NCBI RefSeq assembly: GCF_020181655.1
Contig: NZ_CP084032.1
Location: 2,914,001-2,978,000 of the forward strand
Source of the DNA: Pectobacterium colocasium
GTDB lineage: Bacteria; Pseudomonadota; Gammaproteobacteria; Enterobacterales; Enterobacteriaceae
Direction of reading: 5' to 3'
DNA length: 64,000 nt
Of this stretch, positions 1 to 9,394 are shown one piece after another; the stretch's first letter is position 1, and every line of letters starts with the position of its first letter. The position numbers and the translations under genes were made by a program. The notes beneath the pieces are model-generated. The model was not told the DNA's origin, ran no database searches, and saw nothing but the letters and a program-made list of their open reading frames with translations.

Positions 1-204
1 CATCTGGTTTCCGCGACCGTGATTGCACCGACCGCACTGGAAGCCGATGGCTGGGATACCGGTTTGATGGTATTGGGCACGGAGAAAGCGTTAAAGCTGG
101 CGGAACAGCAAGGGCTGGCGGTTTATCTGATTACCAAAACGGATAAGGGCTTTAGCGCGGTAATGACGCCGCAGTTTAAATCCTTCCTGATTGCGGCACC
201 GTGA
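1..204 (+). CDS. apbE: FAD:protein FMN transferase, C-terminal part (cut by window edge)
   Basis: The reading frame is open from base 1 to a TGA at 202-204, so 67 C-terminal residues are visible. The segment with EADGWDTGLMVLG followed by EKALKLAEQQGLAVY matches the conserved C-terminal region of ApbE/Ftp enzymes, where the Asp and the Thr a few residues later bind Mg2+. ApbE transfers FMN from FAD to Thr residues of proteins such as NqrB, NqrC and RnfG, at the outer face of the inner membrane. The start, the lipobox and the operon partners lie outside the window. The family call rests on this short but distinctive tail. Confidence 0.85.
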   Translation, partial: HLVSATVIAPTALEADGWDTGLMVLGTEKALKLAEQQGLAVYLITKTDKGFSAVMTPQFKSFLIAAP

Positions 205-635
205 TTTTCAGCACAGCTTGCGATCAGCGGCGGTCGAGCGGTGGTAATGGATAGATCGTAAAGACGCTGTGAATACAGCCCTATAAATTGAGGATTGCCC
301 CACAAATCCGGGAAATAAATTTCTGTAACCACAGTGAAAATTTCGTGCGCACTAACTTCAGTCAATTTTTAGAGCTGTCGCAGCACGCGCCCGACATGGG
401 GCGGTTCAATCGCCACCGCCCCATGACCCCAGGCTTTTCGCGAAATCGTGTCGCTACGCGATACCTTCGGCGTTAGTGACCGCAACTCGGGCCGCCATTG
501 ACGCGCTCCCTGCGCGGCACTGGCTTTCGCGGCGTCCTTGCCGCTCACCCGGCTGTCACTCCCACCTCAGCACGATTATTACGCGACTAAAAACTTTAAA
601 AACAATACATTGGTATCTAAAAATTCATCGCAGCA
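205..635. other. Intergenic region with GC-rich, hairpin-bearing repeat-like segment
   Basis: No credible gene lies between apbE and ppsA. The part at roughly 385-580 is markedly GC-richer than its AT-rich flanks. It contains a perfect 10-bp inverted repeat, CATGGGGCGG at 395-404 and CCGCCCCATG at 416-425, with an 11-nt loop. There is no T-tract on either side, so it does not look like an intrinsic terminator. The composition and structure resemble dispersed intergenic repeats of enterobacteria, but no second copy occurs in this window. Confidence 0.45.
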
Positions 636-3014
636 CTAGTTGTCCTCAGCCAGATTCAGCCAGGTTTGCACCACGGTGTCTGGGTTGAGCGAGAGGCTAT
701 CAATGCCCTGTTCCATCAGCCAGAGCGCGAAATCTTCGTGATCTGACGGCCCCTGCCCACAAATCCCGACGTATTTACCCTGTTTCTTGGCGGCTTTAAT
801 CGCCATCGACAGCAGCGCCTTCACCGCATCGTTACGTTCGTCAAACAGCGACGATACCACGCCGGAGTCGCGGTCCAGCCCCAGCGCCAACTGCGTCATG
901 TCGTTTGAACCGATGGAGAAGCCATCAAAGTGTTGCAAGAATTCATCGGCCAACAGCGCGTTGGACGGAATTTCGCACATCATGATGATTTTCAGGCCGT
1001 CTTCGCCACGGCGCAGGCCTTGACTCGCCAGTTCGGCAATCACCGCTTCCGCTTGCGCCACAGTGCGAACGAACGGGATCATGATCTCGACGTTCTTCAG
1101 ACCCATCACGTTACGCACGCGTTTGACTGCTTCACATTCCAGAGCAAAACAGGCTTTGAAGTCCGGCGACACATAGCGACCCGCACCGCGGAAGCCCAGC
1201 ATCGGGTTTTCTTCTTCCGGCTCATAGCGCTCACCGCCGACCAGATTGGCGTACTCGTTCGATTTAAAATCGGACAGGCGGACGATGACGCGCTTCGGTG
1301 AGAATGCCGCAGCCAGCGTCGCGATCCCTTCCACCAGCCGACCGACATAGAATTCAACCGGATCGTCGTAGCCCTGCATCAGCGTTTTGATCTCACGTTG
1401 CAGTTCCGGGGTTTGCTGATCGAATTCCAGCAGCGCACGCGGATGCACGCCAATCATGCGGTTAATGATGAATTCCAGACGCGCCAGACCGACGCCATCG
1501 TTTGGCAGGCAAGCAAAATCAAACGCACGGTCAGGGTTACCCACATTCATCATGATTTTCAGCGGCAGTGCAGGCATTTCATCAATCTGTGAACTCTTCA
1601 CGGAGAAGTCCAGCAGATCCTGATACACATAACCCGTGTCACCTTCCGCGCAAGAAACGGTCACTTTTTGCCCCTTGCGCAAACGCTCGGTCGCATCACC
1701 GCAGCCCACAACGGCAGGGATGCCCAGCTCACGCGCGATAATGGCGGCATGACAGGTGCGTCCACCACGATTGGTCACAATCGCCGCGGCCTTCTTCATG
1801 ATCGGCTCCCAGTCTGGGTCGGTCATGTCGGTTACCAGCACATCGCCCGCGTTGATCAGGTGCATCTCGCTGATGTCCTGGATCACTTTGACTTCGCCCG
1901 CACCGATGCGGTGGCCGATAGCACGACCTTCCACCAGCACCGTGCCGCTGGCAGGCAGGTGGTAGCGTTCCATCACCTGGCCGTTAGAACGTACCGTTTC
2001 CGGGCGCGCCTGCACGATATAGAGTTTGCCAGTGTGGCCATCTTTCGCCCACTCAATATCCATCGGGCGGCCATAGTGTTTCTCAATCAGCAGTGCCTGA
2101 CGCGCCAGTGCCTGTACTTCATCATCCGTCAGGCTGAAACGCGTCGTTTGTTCTGCAGGCACATCTTCAATCCGCACCTGCTTGCCATGTTCCTGGCTTG
2201 CGGCATAGACCATACGGATTTTTTTCGATCCCATGTTACGGCGCACAATCGCAGGTTTATTGTTCTGCAAGGTCGGCTTGTGAACATAGAATTCGTCCGG
2301 GTTCACCGCACCCTGCACCACCATTTCACCCAAACCGTAAGCCGACGTGATGAACACCACCTGATCAAAACCGGATTCGGTATCAATGGTAAACATCACA
2401 CCCGCAGACGCCAGATCGGAGCGCACCATACGCTGTATGCCCGCCGATAGCGCCACGCCACGGTGGTCATAGCCCTGATGCACACGATAAGAGATCGCGC
2501 GATCGTTAAACAGCGATGCAAACACGTGCTTCACCGCGACCATCACCGCGTCGATGCCCTGCACGTTCAGGAAGGTTTCCTGTTGGCCGGCAAAAGACGC
2601 ATCCGGCATGTCTTCTGCCGTGGCAGAGGAACGCACGGCAAACGAAGCATCTTTCTCACCATCGGCCAGTTGCTGATAGGCGTCACGAATCGCCTGCTCC
2701 AGCTCCGGCTGGAATGGCGTATCAATAATCCACTGGCGAATCTGCGCACCGGCGCTGGCCAGTTGATTCAGATCGTCAATGTCGGTGCGATCGAGCAGCT
2801 CATAAATGCGCTGGTTAATCCCGCTTTGATTAAGAAAATCATTAAACGCCTGCGCCGTTGTCGCAAAGCCGTTGGGAACGGCTACGCCCAATCCTGAAAG
2901 GTTGGTGATCATTTCACCCAGAGAGGCATTTTTGCCCCCCACCCTTTCAACGTCGTGCATACCGAGCTGGTTATACCAAAGGACATTACGCAAATCAGGG
3001 CCGTTATTGGACAT
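636..3014 (-). CDS. ppsA: Phosphoenolpyruvate synthase
   Basis: PpsA converts pyruvate, ATP and water to PEP, AMP and phosphate, the cytoplasmic entry step of gluconeogenesis from C3 compounds. At 792 residues it has the E. coli length. It has an N-terminal ATP-grasp domain ([11 protein letters not shown] near residue 25), a central swivelling domain with the phosphorylated His in [15 protein letters not shown] (about residue 421), and a C-terminal PEP/pyruvate barrel ending in [10 protein letters not shown] and SLNPD. I chose the ATG at 3014 because it gives MSNNGPD and is preceded by AAAGGATT; a longer frame beginning seven codons upstream lacks this support. It is divergent from its regulator ppsR, and a Cra-like site lies between them. 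Confidence 0.97.
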   Translation of the reverse strand: MSNNGPDLRNVLWYNQLGMHDVERVGGKNASLGEMITNLSGLGVAVPNGFATTAQAFNDFLNQSGINQRIYELLDRTDIDDLNQLASAGAQIRQWIIDTPFQPELEQAIRDAYQQLADGEKDASFAVRSSATAEDMPDASFAGQQETFLNVQGIDAVMVAVKHVFASLFNDRAISYRVHQGYDHRGVALSAGIQRMVRSDLASAGVMFTIDTESGFDQVVFITSAYGLGEMVVQGAVNPDEFYVHKPTLQNNKPAIVRRNMGSKKIRMVYAASQEHGKQVRIEDVPAEQTTRFSLTDDEVQALARQALLIEKHYGRPMDIEWAKDGHTGKLYIVQARPETVRSNGQVMERYHLPASGTVLVEGRAIGHRIGAGEVKVIQDISEMHLINAGDVLVTDMTDPDWEPIMKKAAAIVTNRGGRTCHAAIIARELGIPAVVGCGDATERLRKGQKVTVSCAEGDTGYVYQDLLDFSVKSSQIDEMPALPLKIMMNVGNPDRAFDFACLPNDGVGLARLEFIINRMIGVHPRALLEFDQQTPELQREIKTLMQGYDDPVEFYVGRLVEGIATLAAAFSPKRVIVRLSDFKSNEYANLVGGERYEPEEENPMLGFRGAGRYVSPDFKACFALECEAVKRVRNVMGLKNVEIMIPFVRTVAQAEAVIAELASQGLRRGEDGLKIIMMCEIPSNALLADEFLQHFDGFSIGSNDMTQLALGLDRDSGVVSSLFDERNDAVKALLSMAIKAAKKQGKYVGICGQGPSDHEDFALWLMEQGIDSLSLNPDTVVQTWLNLAEDN

Positions 3015-3115
3015 CGAAAATAATCCTTTCTGCATACAATTAGGGTATGAAAGAGTTCGGTTGAGAATCGCCTCAACGCAATCAGGTTAGCATAGCGTTT
3101 TGATGAACATGGACA

Positions 3116-3129
3116 GGTGAATCGATCAA
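3116..3129. promoter_or_regulatory. Cra (FruR) operator-like site
   Basis: GGTGAATCGATCAA matches every position of the Cra consensus RSTGAAWCSNTHHW as I remember it. It lies about 100 bp upstream of the ppsA start in the divergent ppsA/ppsR region. Cra is known to activate ppsA in E. coli, so activation of gluconeogenesis here is a reasonable inference. Promoter elements were not fixed precisely. Confidence 0.6.
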
Positions 3130-3314
3130 CCTATGAAAAAAAACTGATTTCACGGCGAATGATTGCTTAACACGGTAAAAATCCAATATCGTAGAAGATT
3201 AGTATTCTTTATCATAAAGATAATGAAATGGTGTTTTAATAAAAGTATTCGTAAAACACAATTTTTGACGAGGTTAACGTGTTCGAGCTGTCGGAAATAT
3301 CACAAGGGGGTTAT

Positions 3315-4136
3315 GTGGAAAGAAGCGTATTTTATGTCTCGGACGGTACGGCCATTACGGCAGAAGTGCTCGGCCATGCAGTGTTGTCCCAGTTCCCCGT
3401 GAACACGGTTAGCTATACCTTACCTTTCGTTGAAAGTGAAGCCCGCGCTAAAGCCGTGTGTGAACAAATCAATACGTTGTATCAGCAAACCGGTGTACGT
3501 CCGCTGGTGTTTTATTCCATTGTCACCCCGACCGTGCGTAACATTATTACCAGCAGTGAAGGGTTTTGCCAGGACATCGTACAAGCGCTGGTTGCCCCCT
3601 TGCAGGAAGAACTGAACACGCCGCCGACGCCAGTGGCTAACCGTACTCATGGCTTGACCGCCAATAATCTGAGCAAATACGACGCCCGTATTGCGGCCAT
3701 CGACTACACGCTGGCACACGATGATGGCATCTCGCTGCGCAATCTCGATCAGGCGCAGGTCATTCTGCTGGGCGTGTCACGCTGTGGCAAGACGCCGACC
3801 AGCCTGTATCTGGCGATGCAATTTGGCATTCGCGCCGCCAACTATCCTTTTATTGCTGATGATATGGATAACTTGCGCCTGCCCGATGCGCTGAAACCCT
3901 TCCAGCACAAGCTATTCGGGCTCACCATTGATGCTGAACGGCTGGCAGCCATTCGGGAAGAGCGTCGGGGTAACAGTCGTTATGCATCACTGCGTCAGTG
4001 CCGCATGGAGCTCAGCGAAGTTGAGGCGCTGTTTCGCAAACACCAGATTAAATATCTCAATACGACCAATTATTCCGTTGAGGAAATTTCCGCCAAAATC
4101 ATCGACATTCTCGGCATGAGTCGAAGAATGTACTAG
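3315..4136 (+). CDS. ppsR: PEP synthase regulatory protein (bifunctional kinase/pyrophosphorylase)
   Basis: PpsR inactivates PEP synthase by ADP-dependent phosphorylation of a Thr next to the catalytic His, and reactivates it by phosphate-dependent dephosphorylation. The frame is full length for the DUF299 family: the N-terminal strand [20 protein letters not shown], a P-loop GVSRCGKT near residue 153, and the conserved tail [13 protein letters not shown]...SRRMY. I prefer the GTG at 3315 (273 residues, MERSVFYV), preceded by AAGGGGG at good spacing. A GTG at 3279 with GAGG upstream would add 12 residues. It is divergent from its substrate gene ppsA, as in E. coli. Confidence 0.95.
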   Translation: MERSVFYVSDGTAITAEVLGHAVLSQFPVNTVSYTLPFVESEARAKAVCEQINTLYQQTGVRPLVFYSIVTPTVRNIITSSEGFCQDIVQALVAPLQEELNTPPTPVANRTHGLTANNLSKYDARIAAIDYTLAHDDGISLRNLDQAQVILLGVSRCGKTPTSLYLAMQFGIRAANYPFIADDMDNLRLPDALKPFQHKLFGLTIDAERLAAIREERRGNSRYASLRQCRMELSEVEALFRKHQIKYLNTTNYSVEEISAKIIDILGMSRRMY

Positions 4137-4140
4137 TACA
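4129..4140. promoter_or_regulatory. TrpR half-site-like palindrome upstream of aroH
   Basis: TGTACTAGTACA is a perfect 12-bp palindrome over the ppsR stop codon, followed by a T-run. TrpR operators are built from two ACTAGT-type halves, and the aroH operator of E. coli has one in a similar context before a T-run. Only one clear half is seen here, about 280 bp before aroH, so this may be a decayed or coincidental site. Confidence 0.3.
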
Positions 4141-4269
4141 TAATAGTTTTTTTGTCCTAATGCGGTTGTAATGTGCGCCATTTCGTTTATTGTGTGCTCC
4201 ATCACTTCCCGGCATTTCGCCGCTGCGAAGCAACCTTTTAGTCGGAAACATAGCCTGAAAACCGTGTCT

Positions 4270-4345
4270 GAAAACATTGTCGTGGTTTGAAAATATTGTC
4301 GTGGTTCGAAAACATTGCCGTTATTCGAAAACATTGCCCTGGTCT
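4270..4345. repeat. Tandem repeat, four 19-bp units
   Basis: Four consecutive 19-bp units begin at 4270, 4289, 4308 and 4327, each starting GAAAAYATTG. Unit 1 is GAAAACATTGTCGTGGTTT. Units 2-4 differ at 2-6 positions, mostly in the second half, and a degenerate partial unit precedes unit 1. The array fills the ppsR-aroH gap just ahead of the aroH leader. Its effect on aroH transcription is unknown. Confidence 0.9.
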
Positions 4346-4416
4346 GAAAGACCTATCATGTCCACGCTTTTTCAGTAAAGACAGGTTTTCGGCTTGACCG
4401 CATTCAGAGACAAAAC

Positions 4417-5463
4417 ATGCTACAAACAGATGAACTGCGGAGCGCGCGCATCGAGAGTCTGGTGACGCCCCAAACGTTACTCGCCAGACTCCCGATTACC
4501 CCTGCCGTTGCCGAAAATGTCACCTCGTCACGTAAGAAAATCGAAGCCATTCTAACCGGTCAGGATCCTCGCCTGCTCGTCGTGATTGGCCCCTGCTCGA
4601 TCCATGACACCGACAGCGCGTTAGATTATGCACGCCGTCTGGCTGCGCTACGTACGCAGTATCAGGATCGACTGGAAATCGTCATGCGCACCTATTTTGA
4701 AAAGCCGCGCACGGTCATGGGCTGGAAAGGACTCATTTCCGATCCGGCACTGAATGGCACCTTTCAGGTCAATGACGGTCTGGAGATTGCCCGCCGTCTG
4801 CTGCTGGACGTCAACCAGCTTGGACTGCCAACCGCGACGGAATTCCTCGATATGGTCACCGGCCAATATATTGCCGACCTGATTAGCTGGGGTGCGATTG
4901 GTGCAAGAACCACCGAAAGCCAGATTCACCGAGAAATGGCCTCGGCGCTCTCCTGCCCTGTCGGCTTCAAGAACGGTACAGACGGCAACACGCGAATCGC
5001 CGTCGACGCTATTCGTGCCGCCCGTGCTCAGCATATGTTCCTCTCGCCGGATAAGCAGGGCTTCATGTCGGTCTACAAAACGCAGGGCAACCCGTTTGGC
5101 CACATTATTATGCGCGGCGGGAAAACGCCGAATTACCACGCGGAAGACATTACTGCCGCCTGCGCTCACCTGCGTGAATTCTCGCTGCCCGAGCATCTGG
5201 TGATCGATTTTAGTCATGCTAACTGCCAGAAACAGCATCGTCGTCAGCTCGATGTGGCTGATGACATCTGTCAGCAAATTCGTGCGGGTTCACGCGCTAT
5301 CGCGGGCATCATGGCGGAAAGTTTCTTAATTGAAGGCAACCAGCCGGCGCTCAATCCTCTGGTACTGACATACGGGCAATCCATTACCGATCCTTGTCTG
5401 AGCTGGCAGGACACCGAAACGCTGCTGGCACGTCTGGCGGACGCCGTCGACAGCCGTTTTTAA
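4417..5463 (+). CDS. aroH: 3-deoxy-7-phosphoheptulonate synthase, Trp-sensitive type
   Basis: DAHP synthase condenses PEP with erythrose 4-phosphate, the first step of the shikimate pathway in the cytoplasm. The 348-residue length equals E. coli AroH, and the N-terminus (TDELRSARIESLVTPQ) follows AroH rather than AroF or AroG. Class I alpha motifs are present: VVIGPCSIHD near residue 52, RTYFEKPRT near 90, GARTTESQIHRE near 160, and the metal-binding C-terminal segments with DFSHANCQKQH and MAESFL. Its position beside ppsR/ppsA matches E. coli. Supply of PEP by PpsA may link the neighbours functionally. The gene ends in a strong terminator. Confidence 0.95.
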   Translation: MLQTDELRSARIESLVTPQTLLARLPITPAVAENVTSSRKKIEAILTGQDPRLLVVIGPCSIHDTDSALDYARRLAALRTQYQDRLEIVMRTYFEKPRTVMGWKGLISDPALNGTFQVNDGLEIARRLLLDVNQLGLPTATEFLDMVTGQYIADLISWGAIGARTTESQIHREMASALSCPVGFKNGTDGNTRIAVDAIRAARAQHMFLSPDKQGFMSVYKTQGNPFGHIIMRGGKTPNYHAEDITAACAHLREFSLPEHLVIDFSHANCQKQHRRQLDVADDICQQIRAGSRAIAGIMAESFLIEGNQPALNPLVLTYGQSITDPCLSWQDTETLLARLADAVDSRF

Positions 5464-5473
5464 TCCGATATAC

Positions 5474-5523
5474 GCTGGCACACTCATCTTCTCCGGTAGT
5501 GTGCCAGCCAGTTTCCTCTTTTT
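5474..5523 (+). terminator. Intrinsic terminator of aroH
   Basis: GCTGGCACACT (5474-5484) pairs perfectly with AGTGTGCCAGC (5498-5508) around a 13-nt loop and is followed by a T-rich tail ending in TTTTT by 5523. It starts about 10 bp after the aroH stop. Confidence 0.88.
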
Positions 5524-5625
5524 ACGCCACCTCTCCCACGCTCTCGCAGCACGTAAATTCATCTTACGATTCCTCTTATTCCACTTATTAAGAAAACTTC
5601 ACTTGAGGTTGCGTTTTTGTTACAT

Positions 5626-5653
5626 GAAAATGATTCTCATTCATTGCTATAAT
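5626..5653 (+). promoter_or_regulatory. Fur box and -10 element of the hmu operon
   Basis: GAAAATGATTCTCATTCAT (5626-5644) matches 13 of 19 positions of the Fur consensus GATAATGATAATCATTATC. A perfect TATAAT follows at 5648-5653, and hmuS starts about 30 bp later. The Fur box covers the -35 to -10 spacer, the usual arrangement for iron repression. No strong -35 is visible. Confidence 0.8.
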
Positions 5654-5684
5654 CAATACGACAACGATTAAGGGAACGAACGAG

Positions 5685-6737
5685 ATGCAGACGTCCATTT
5701 ACCAACAATACCTCCAGGCTAAAGTTGAACATCCGCGTAAATATGCCCGCGATCTGGCTGCGTTACTCGGCATCAGCGAAGCGGAACTGACTCACGCCCG
5801 TGTCGGACACGATGCGCAGCGTCTGCAAGGTGATGCCAAAGTCTGGTTAAGCGCGCTGGAGCAGGTTGGTAATACCAAGTCGATCACGCGCAACGAGTAC
5901 GCCGTGCATGAGCATACGGGTTATTATCAAAACCAGACGCTGGATGGGCATGCTGGCCTGATCCTCAATCCGCGCGGATTGGATCTCCGTTTGTTCCTCT
6001 CTCAGTGGGCCTCGGCTTTTGCACTGCGTGAAAACACCGCACGCGGCGAACGTCAGAGCATTCAATTCTTCGATCATCAGGGCGATGCCATTCTGAAGGT
6101 CTACACGACCGACACCACGGACATGGCCGCCTGGCAGCTGTTCATTGAAAAATTTGCCAGCAGCGAAAACCCCGCACTGGTACACCGTCCGGCCACCAAT
6201 GGTGCGGCGGCTGAACAGGCCATTGCCCATAATCCTCAGTTTGAAGCAGACTGGCGTGCCATGAAGGACGTGCATGATTTCTTCATTCTGCTCAAGCGCT
6301 ATAACCTGACGCGCCAGCAGGCATTTAACGCCGTCGCTGACGACTTGGCTTACCGGGTAGACAACGATGCGCTGTCACAGATTCTGTTTGCCGCGCGTGA
6401 AGATCAGAACGAAATCATGGTGTTTGTCGGCAACCGCGGCTGTGTGCAAATCTTCACCGGTACGCTTGAGCGTGTAGAGCGCATGGAGCAACACGCGGAA
6501 TGGATTAACATCTTTAATAAAGACTTTACCCTGCATCTGATCGAAGGTGCGATTGCTGAAAGCTGGGTGACGCGCAAACCGACGGTTGACGGTATCGTGA
6601 CCAGCCTCGAACTCTATGCCGCAGACGGCTCCCAAATTGCACAGCTCTTCGGGCAACGTACCGAAGGTACGCCGGAACAACAACAGTGGCGCAACCAAGT
6701 CGATTCCCTGAAACCGCATAAGGATCTCGCTGCATGA
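5685..6737 (+). CDS. hmuS: Hemin-degrading/trafficking factor HmuS (HemS)
   Basis: This is a cytoplasmic HemS/HmuS/ChuS-family protein of 350 residues, the normal length, that receives imported heme and in several relatives breaks it down to release iron. The family opens with a short helical repeat ([27 protein letters not shown]) and contains two homologous halves. A His in DVHDFF near residue 197 lies where Yersinia HemS has its heme ligand. It is the first gene of the Fur-boxed operon, and its stop overlaps the hmuT start by ATGA. The receptor gene usually found just upstream (hemR/hmuR) is absent here. Confidence 0.93.
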   Translation: MQTSIYQQYLQAKVEHPRKYARDLAALLGISEAELTHARVGHDAQRLQGDAKVWLSALEQVGNTKSITRNEYAVHEHTGYYQNQTLDGHAGLILNPRGLDLRLFLSQWASAFALRENTARGERQSIQFFDHQGDAILKVYTTDTTDMAAWQLFIEKFASSENPALVHRPATNGAAAEQAIAHNPQFEADWRAMKDVHDFFILLKRYNLTRQQAFNAVADDLAYRVDNDALSQILFAAREDQNEIMVFVGNRGCVQIFTGTLERVERMEQHAEWINIFNKDFTLHLIEGAIAESWVTRKPTVDGIVTSLELYAADGSQIAQLFGQRTEGTPEQQQWRNQVDSLKPHKDLAA

Positions 6738-7552
6738 AAAACTGGCTATTCCCCCTGCTTTTGACACTCCCGCTGGGGGTGTCTGCTGCCGAACGTATCG
6801 TTTCTATCGGCGGCGACGTCACCGAAATCATCTATGCGTTGGGCGCAGAGAATGATCTGGTGGCACGCGATAGCACCAGCCTGCACCCGGAATCCGTGAA
6901 GAAACTGCCTGACGTGGGCTACATGCGCCACCTCAATACGGAAGGTATTCTGGCGATGAAACCTTCTCTGGTTCTTGCCAGCGATCTGTCTCAGCCTTCC
7001 CTGGTCTTACAGCAGGTTGCGGACAGCGGCACCAAAGTGGTTCACGTTTCCGCTCAACCAACGCTGGATGCGGTGCCGCAGAAAATTAGCGCCATCGCAC
7101 AGGCATTGGGTAAAGACACCGAAGGTAAAAAGCTGACGGAAACCTATCAGCAGCAGTTGGCGGCGGTCAAAACCGCGCCATTGCCCGTCAAGACGTTGTT
7201 TATTCTCAACCATGGCGGTATGAGTGCGATGGGCGCAGGAAAAAATACGCCACCAGACACGATCATTCGCCACGCTGGGTTACAGAATGCCATGCAGAAT
7301 GTTGAACGTTACCAACAGCTGTCTCAGGAAGGTGTCATTGCCAGTGCGCCAGATCTGATTCTGATCTCCAGCCAAGGGCTGAAGACATTAGGCGGCGAAG
7401 CGCAAGTCTGGAAATTACCTGGGTTAGCACTGACTCCGGCAGGTAAGAACAAGCGTCTGCTGGTTGTCGACGATATGGCAATGCTGGGCTTTACGCTCGA
7501 AACGCCAGCGTTGATGGCAACGCTGCGTCAGACCGCCGAAGCGATCAAATGA
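6734..7552 (+). CDS. hmuT: Heme ABC transporter, periplasmic heme-binding protein
   Basis: HmuT binds heme in the periplasm and passes it to HmuUV. It has 272 residues with an N-terminal signal peptide ([17 protein letters not shown], cleavage expected before AERIVSI). The mature part is a class III cobalamin/heme/siderophore binding protein: [18 protein letters not shown], then [22 protein letters not shown], and a C-terminal lobe with GMSAMGAG and [12 protein letters not shown]. It overlaps hmuS by ATGA at the 5' end and hmuU by ATGA at the 3' end, which indicates translational coupling. Confidence 0.94.
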   Translation: MKNWLFPLLLTLPLGVSAAERIVSIGGDVTEIIYALGAENDLVARDSTSLHPESVKKLPDVGYMRHLNTEGILAMKPSLVLASDLSQPSLVLQQVADSGTKVVHVSAQPTLDAVPQKISAIAQALGKDTEGKKLTETYQQQLAAVKTAPLPVKTLFILNHGGMSAMGAGKNTPPDTIIRHAGLQNAMQNVERYQQLSQEGVIASAPDLILISSQGLKTLGGEAQVWKLPGLALTPAGKNKRLLVVDDMAMLGFTLETPALMATLRQTAEAIK

Positions 7553-8553
7553 CGTCACGGTTTCATCCACGAACCTGGTTGATCGCGCTGTTGTTGCTCA
7601 TGGCGGTACTGATGGTGGGTGCCGCCAACATGGGCGCGTTGACGTTATCACTCAAGACGCTATGGCAGACGCCTTTTGACGATCCACTCTGGCATATCTG
7701 GCTGAACATCCGCGTTCCCCGCGTGCTGCTGGCGATACTCGTCGGCGGCGCGCTGGCCTGTTCAGGCACGATTATGCAGGGATTGTTTCGTAACCCACTG
7801 GCCGATCCCAGCCTACTTGGTATCAGCAGCGGCGCCGCGCTCTGCGTGGCACTCACTATCGTGCTGCCGCTCGGTCTTCCGCCTCTGCTGGCGCTTTACA
7901 GCCCGATGTTTGCCGCTTTCGCGGGTAGTCTGGCGATTACCGCTATCATTTTTATCCTCAGCCGCTCCGAACAAGGGGGATTAACGCGATTACTGCTGGC
8001 AGGCATCGCGCTTAATGCATTGTGCCTTGCGCTGATTGGCGTCTTGACCTACATCAGCACCGACCAACAATTGCGCCAGTTCTCACTGTGGGGCATGGGC
8101 AGTCTCGGACAGGCGCAGTGGCCGATGCTGTTGGTTACCAGCACACTGGCGATTCCCGGCATGCTGGCCACGCTGTACTACGCGCGCCGTCTGAATGTGT
8201 TGCAGTTGGGAGATGAAGAGGCGCATTACCTTGGCATCAATGTAAAGCGTACCAAGTACGCGCTGCTGCTACTGAGTTCACTGCTGGTGGGTGTGGCGGT
8301 GGCGGTCAGCGGCGTAATCGGGTTTATCGGGCTCATTATCCCCCACCTGATGCGTTTGCATGTGGGTGCCGATCATCGCTGGCTCATTCCCGGTTCTATC
8401 CTCGGTGGTGCCTGCCTGCTGCTGTTTGCCGATACGCTGGCTCGTACGCTACTTGCGCCAGCGGAAATGCCCGTAGGGCTGTTAAGTAGCCTGATTGGCG
8501 GGCCGTATTTCTTATGGCTGATCGTTCAGCACAAAGGACGTAGCAATGACTGA
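7549..8553 (+). CDS. hmuU: Heme ABC transporter, permease
   Basis: This is an inner-membrane permease of the FecCD/BtuC family with 334 residues and about ten hydrophobic helices. Family landmarks are [37 protein letters not shown] near residue 55 and [17 protein letters not shown] near residue 255, the latter forming part of the contact with the ATPase. It works as a dimer with HmuV to move heme from HmuT to the cytoplasm. It overlaps hmuT by four bases and hmuV by eight. Confidence 0.95.
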   Translation: MTSRFHPRTWLIALLLLMAVLMVGAANMGALTLSLKTLWQTPFDDPLWHIWLNIRVPRVLLAILVGGALACSGTIMQGLFRNPLADPSLLGISSGAALCVALTIVLPLGLPPLLALYSPMFAAFAGSLAITAIIFILSRSEQGGLTRLLLAGIALNALCLALIGVLTYISTDQQLRQFSLWGMGSLGQAQWPMLLVTSTLAIPGMLATLYYARRLNVLQLGDEEAHYLGINVKRTKYALLLLSSLLVGVAVAVSGVIGFIGLIIPHLMRLHVGADHRWLIPGSILGGACLLLFADTLARTLLAPAEMPVGLLSSLIGGPYFLWLIVQHKGRSND

Positions 8554-9343
8554 CTCAGCGCTCGACCAGACGTTAGTCGCACGTCATCTACGCTTTCAGA
8601 CCAACGGTCGCACTCTGACGGATGATGTTTCTCTGGAACTGCACTGTGGGGAAATCGTCGCGATTATCGGCCCTAACGGCGCGGGAAAGTCGACCCTGCT
8701 CCGTTTATTGACCGGTTATTTGACGCCCGATGACGGCGAATGTCTGTTAGCCGGACAGTCGTTTTCGCACTGGCAGCCCGGCGCACTGGCAAAAACGCGC
8801 GCGGTGATGCGTCAACATAGTGGCATGGCGTTCGCGTTTAGCGTGCGGGATGTCGTCGCGATGGGGCGTTCCCCGCATGGGCGCTACTCGAAAAACGATG
8901 ATGTGATTCAGCAGGTCATGGCGCAAACAGGCTGTCTGGATTTGGCGGCGCGCGACTATCGCCACCTTTCCGGCGGAGAGCAGCAGCGTGTGCAGCTTGC
9001 TCGCGTGTTGGCGCAACTGTGGCACCCAGAACCGACGCCAGGCTGGTTATTTCTCGATGAACCGACCTCGGCGCTAGATCTATACCATCAACAGCACCTC
9101 TTGCGGTTGCTTAAGCAACTCACGCGTGAACAGCCGTTATCCGTATGCTGCGTCCTGCACGATCTGAATCTGGCGGCGCTGTATGCCGATCGCATCCTGC
9201 TGTTGCACGAAGGAAAGCTGGTCGCACAGGGTACGCCTGCGCAAGTGCTACAGGCAGAGACGTTGACCCGTTGGTATCGCGCCGACCTCAGCGTCGGTTC
9301 ACACCCGGACTACACCATTCCGCAGGTTTATCTGCGGCAATAA
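8546..9343 (+). CDS. hmuV: Heme ABC transporter, ATP-binding protein
   Basis: This 265-residue ATPase drives heme import with HmuU. It has Walker [10 protein letters not shown] (about residues 42-50), a Q-loop in VMRQHS, the ABC signature LSGGEQQR (about 140), Walker [13 protein letters not shown] (about 167) and the switch His in VLHDLNLAA. The start lies eight bases inside hmuU. It is the last gene of the operon and converges on selo, with only a short hairpin between the two stops. Confidence 0.95.
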   Translation: MTDSALDQTLVARHLRFQTNGRTLTDDVSLELHCGEIVAIIGPNGAGKSTLLRLLTGYLTPDDGECLLAGQSFSHWQPGALAKTRAVMRQHSGMAFAFSVRDVVAMGRSPHGRYSKNDDVIQQVMAQTGCLDLAARDYRHLSGGEQQRVQLARVLAQLWHPEPTPGWLFLDEPTSALDLYHQQHLLRLLKQLTREQPLSVCCVLHDLNLAALYADRILLLHEGKLVAQGTPAQVLQAETLTRWYRADLSVGSHPDYTIPQVYLRQ

Positions 9344-9365
9344 TATTAGACGGCAATAGCCATCA

Positions 9366-9394
9366 TTCCTGCTCCGGCTTAGCTGGAGCAGGAA
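9366..9394. terminator. Hairpin between convergent hmuV and selO
   Basis: TTCCTGCTCC (9366-9375) pairs with GGAGCAGGAA (9385-9394) around a 9-nt loop. It overlaps the last codons of selO. Neither strand has a good T-tract after it, so terminator function is uncertain. Confidence 0.45.

Noticed and set aside
395..425. Terminator for apbE or ppsA
   Set aside because: The stem is good, but there is no T-tract on either strand, and it lies more than 190 bp from either stop codon.
1668..2450. 260-codon open frame on the plus strand opposite ppsA
   Set aside because: It is an exact antisense of a highly conserved enzyme, has no plausible start site or domain, and its His/Arg-rich composition is typical of a reverse-strand shadow.
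4270..4345. CRISPR-like array
   Set aside because: The 19-bp units are directly adjacent with no unique spacers, and no cas genes are present.
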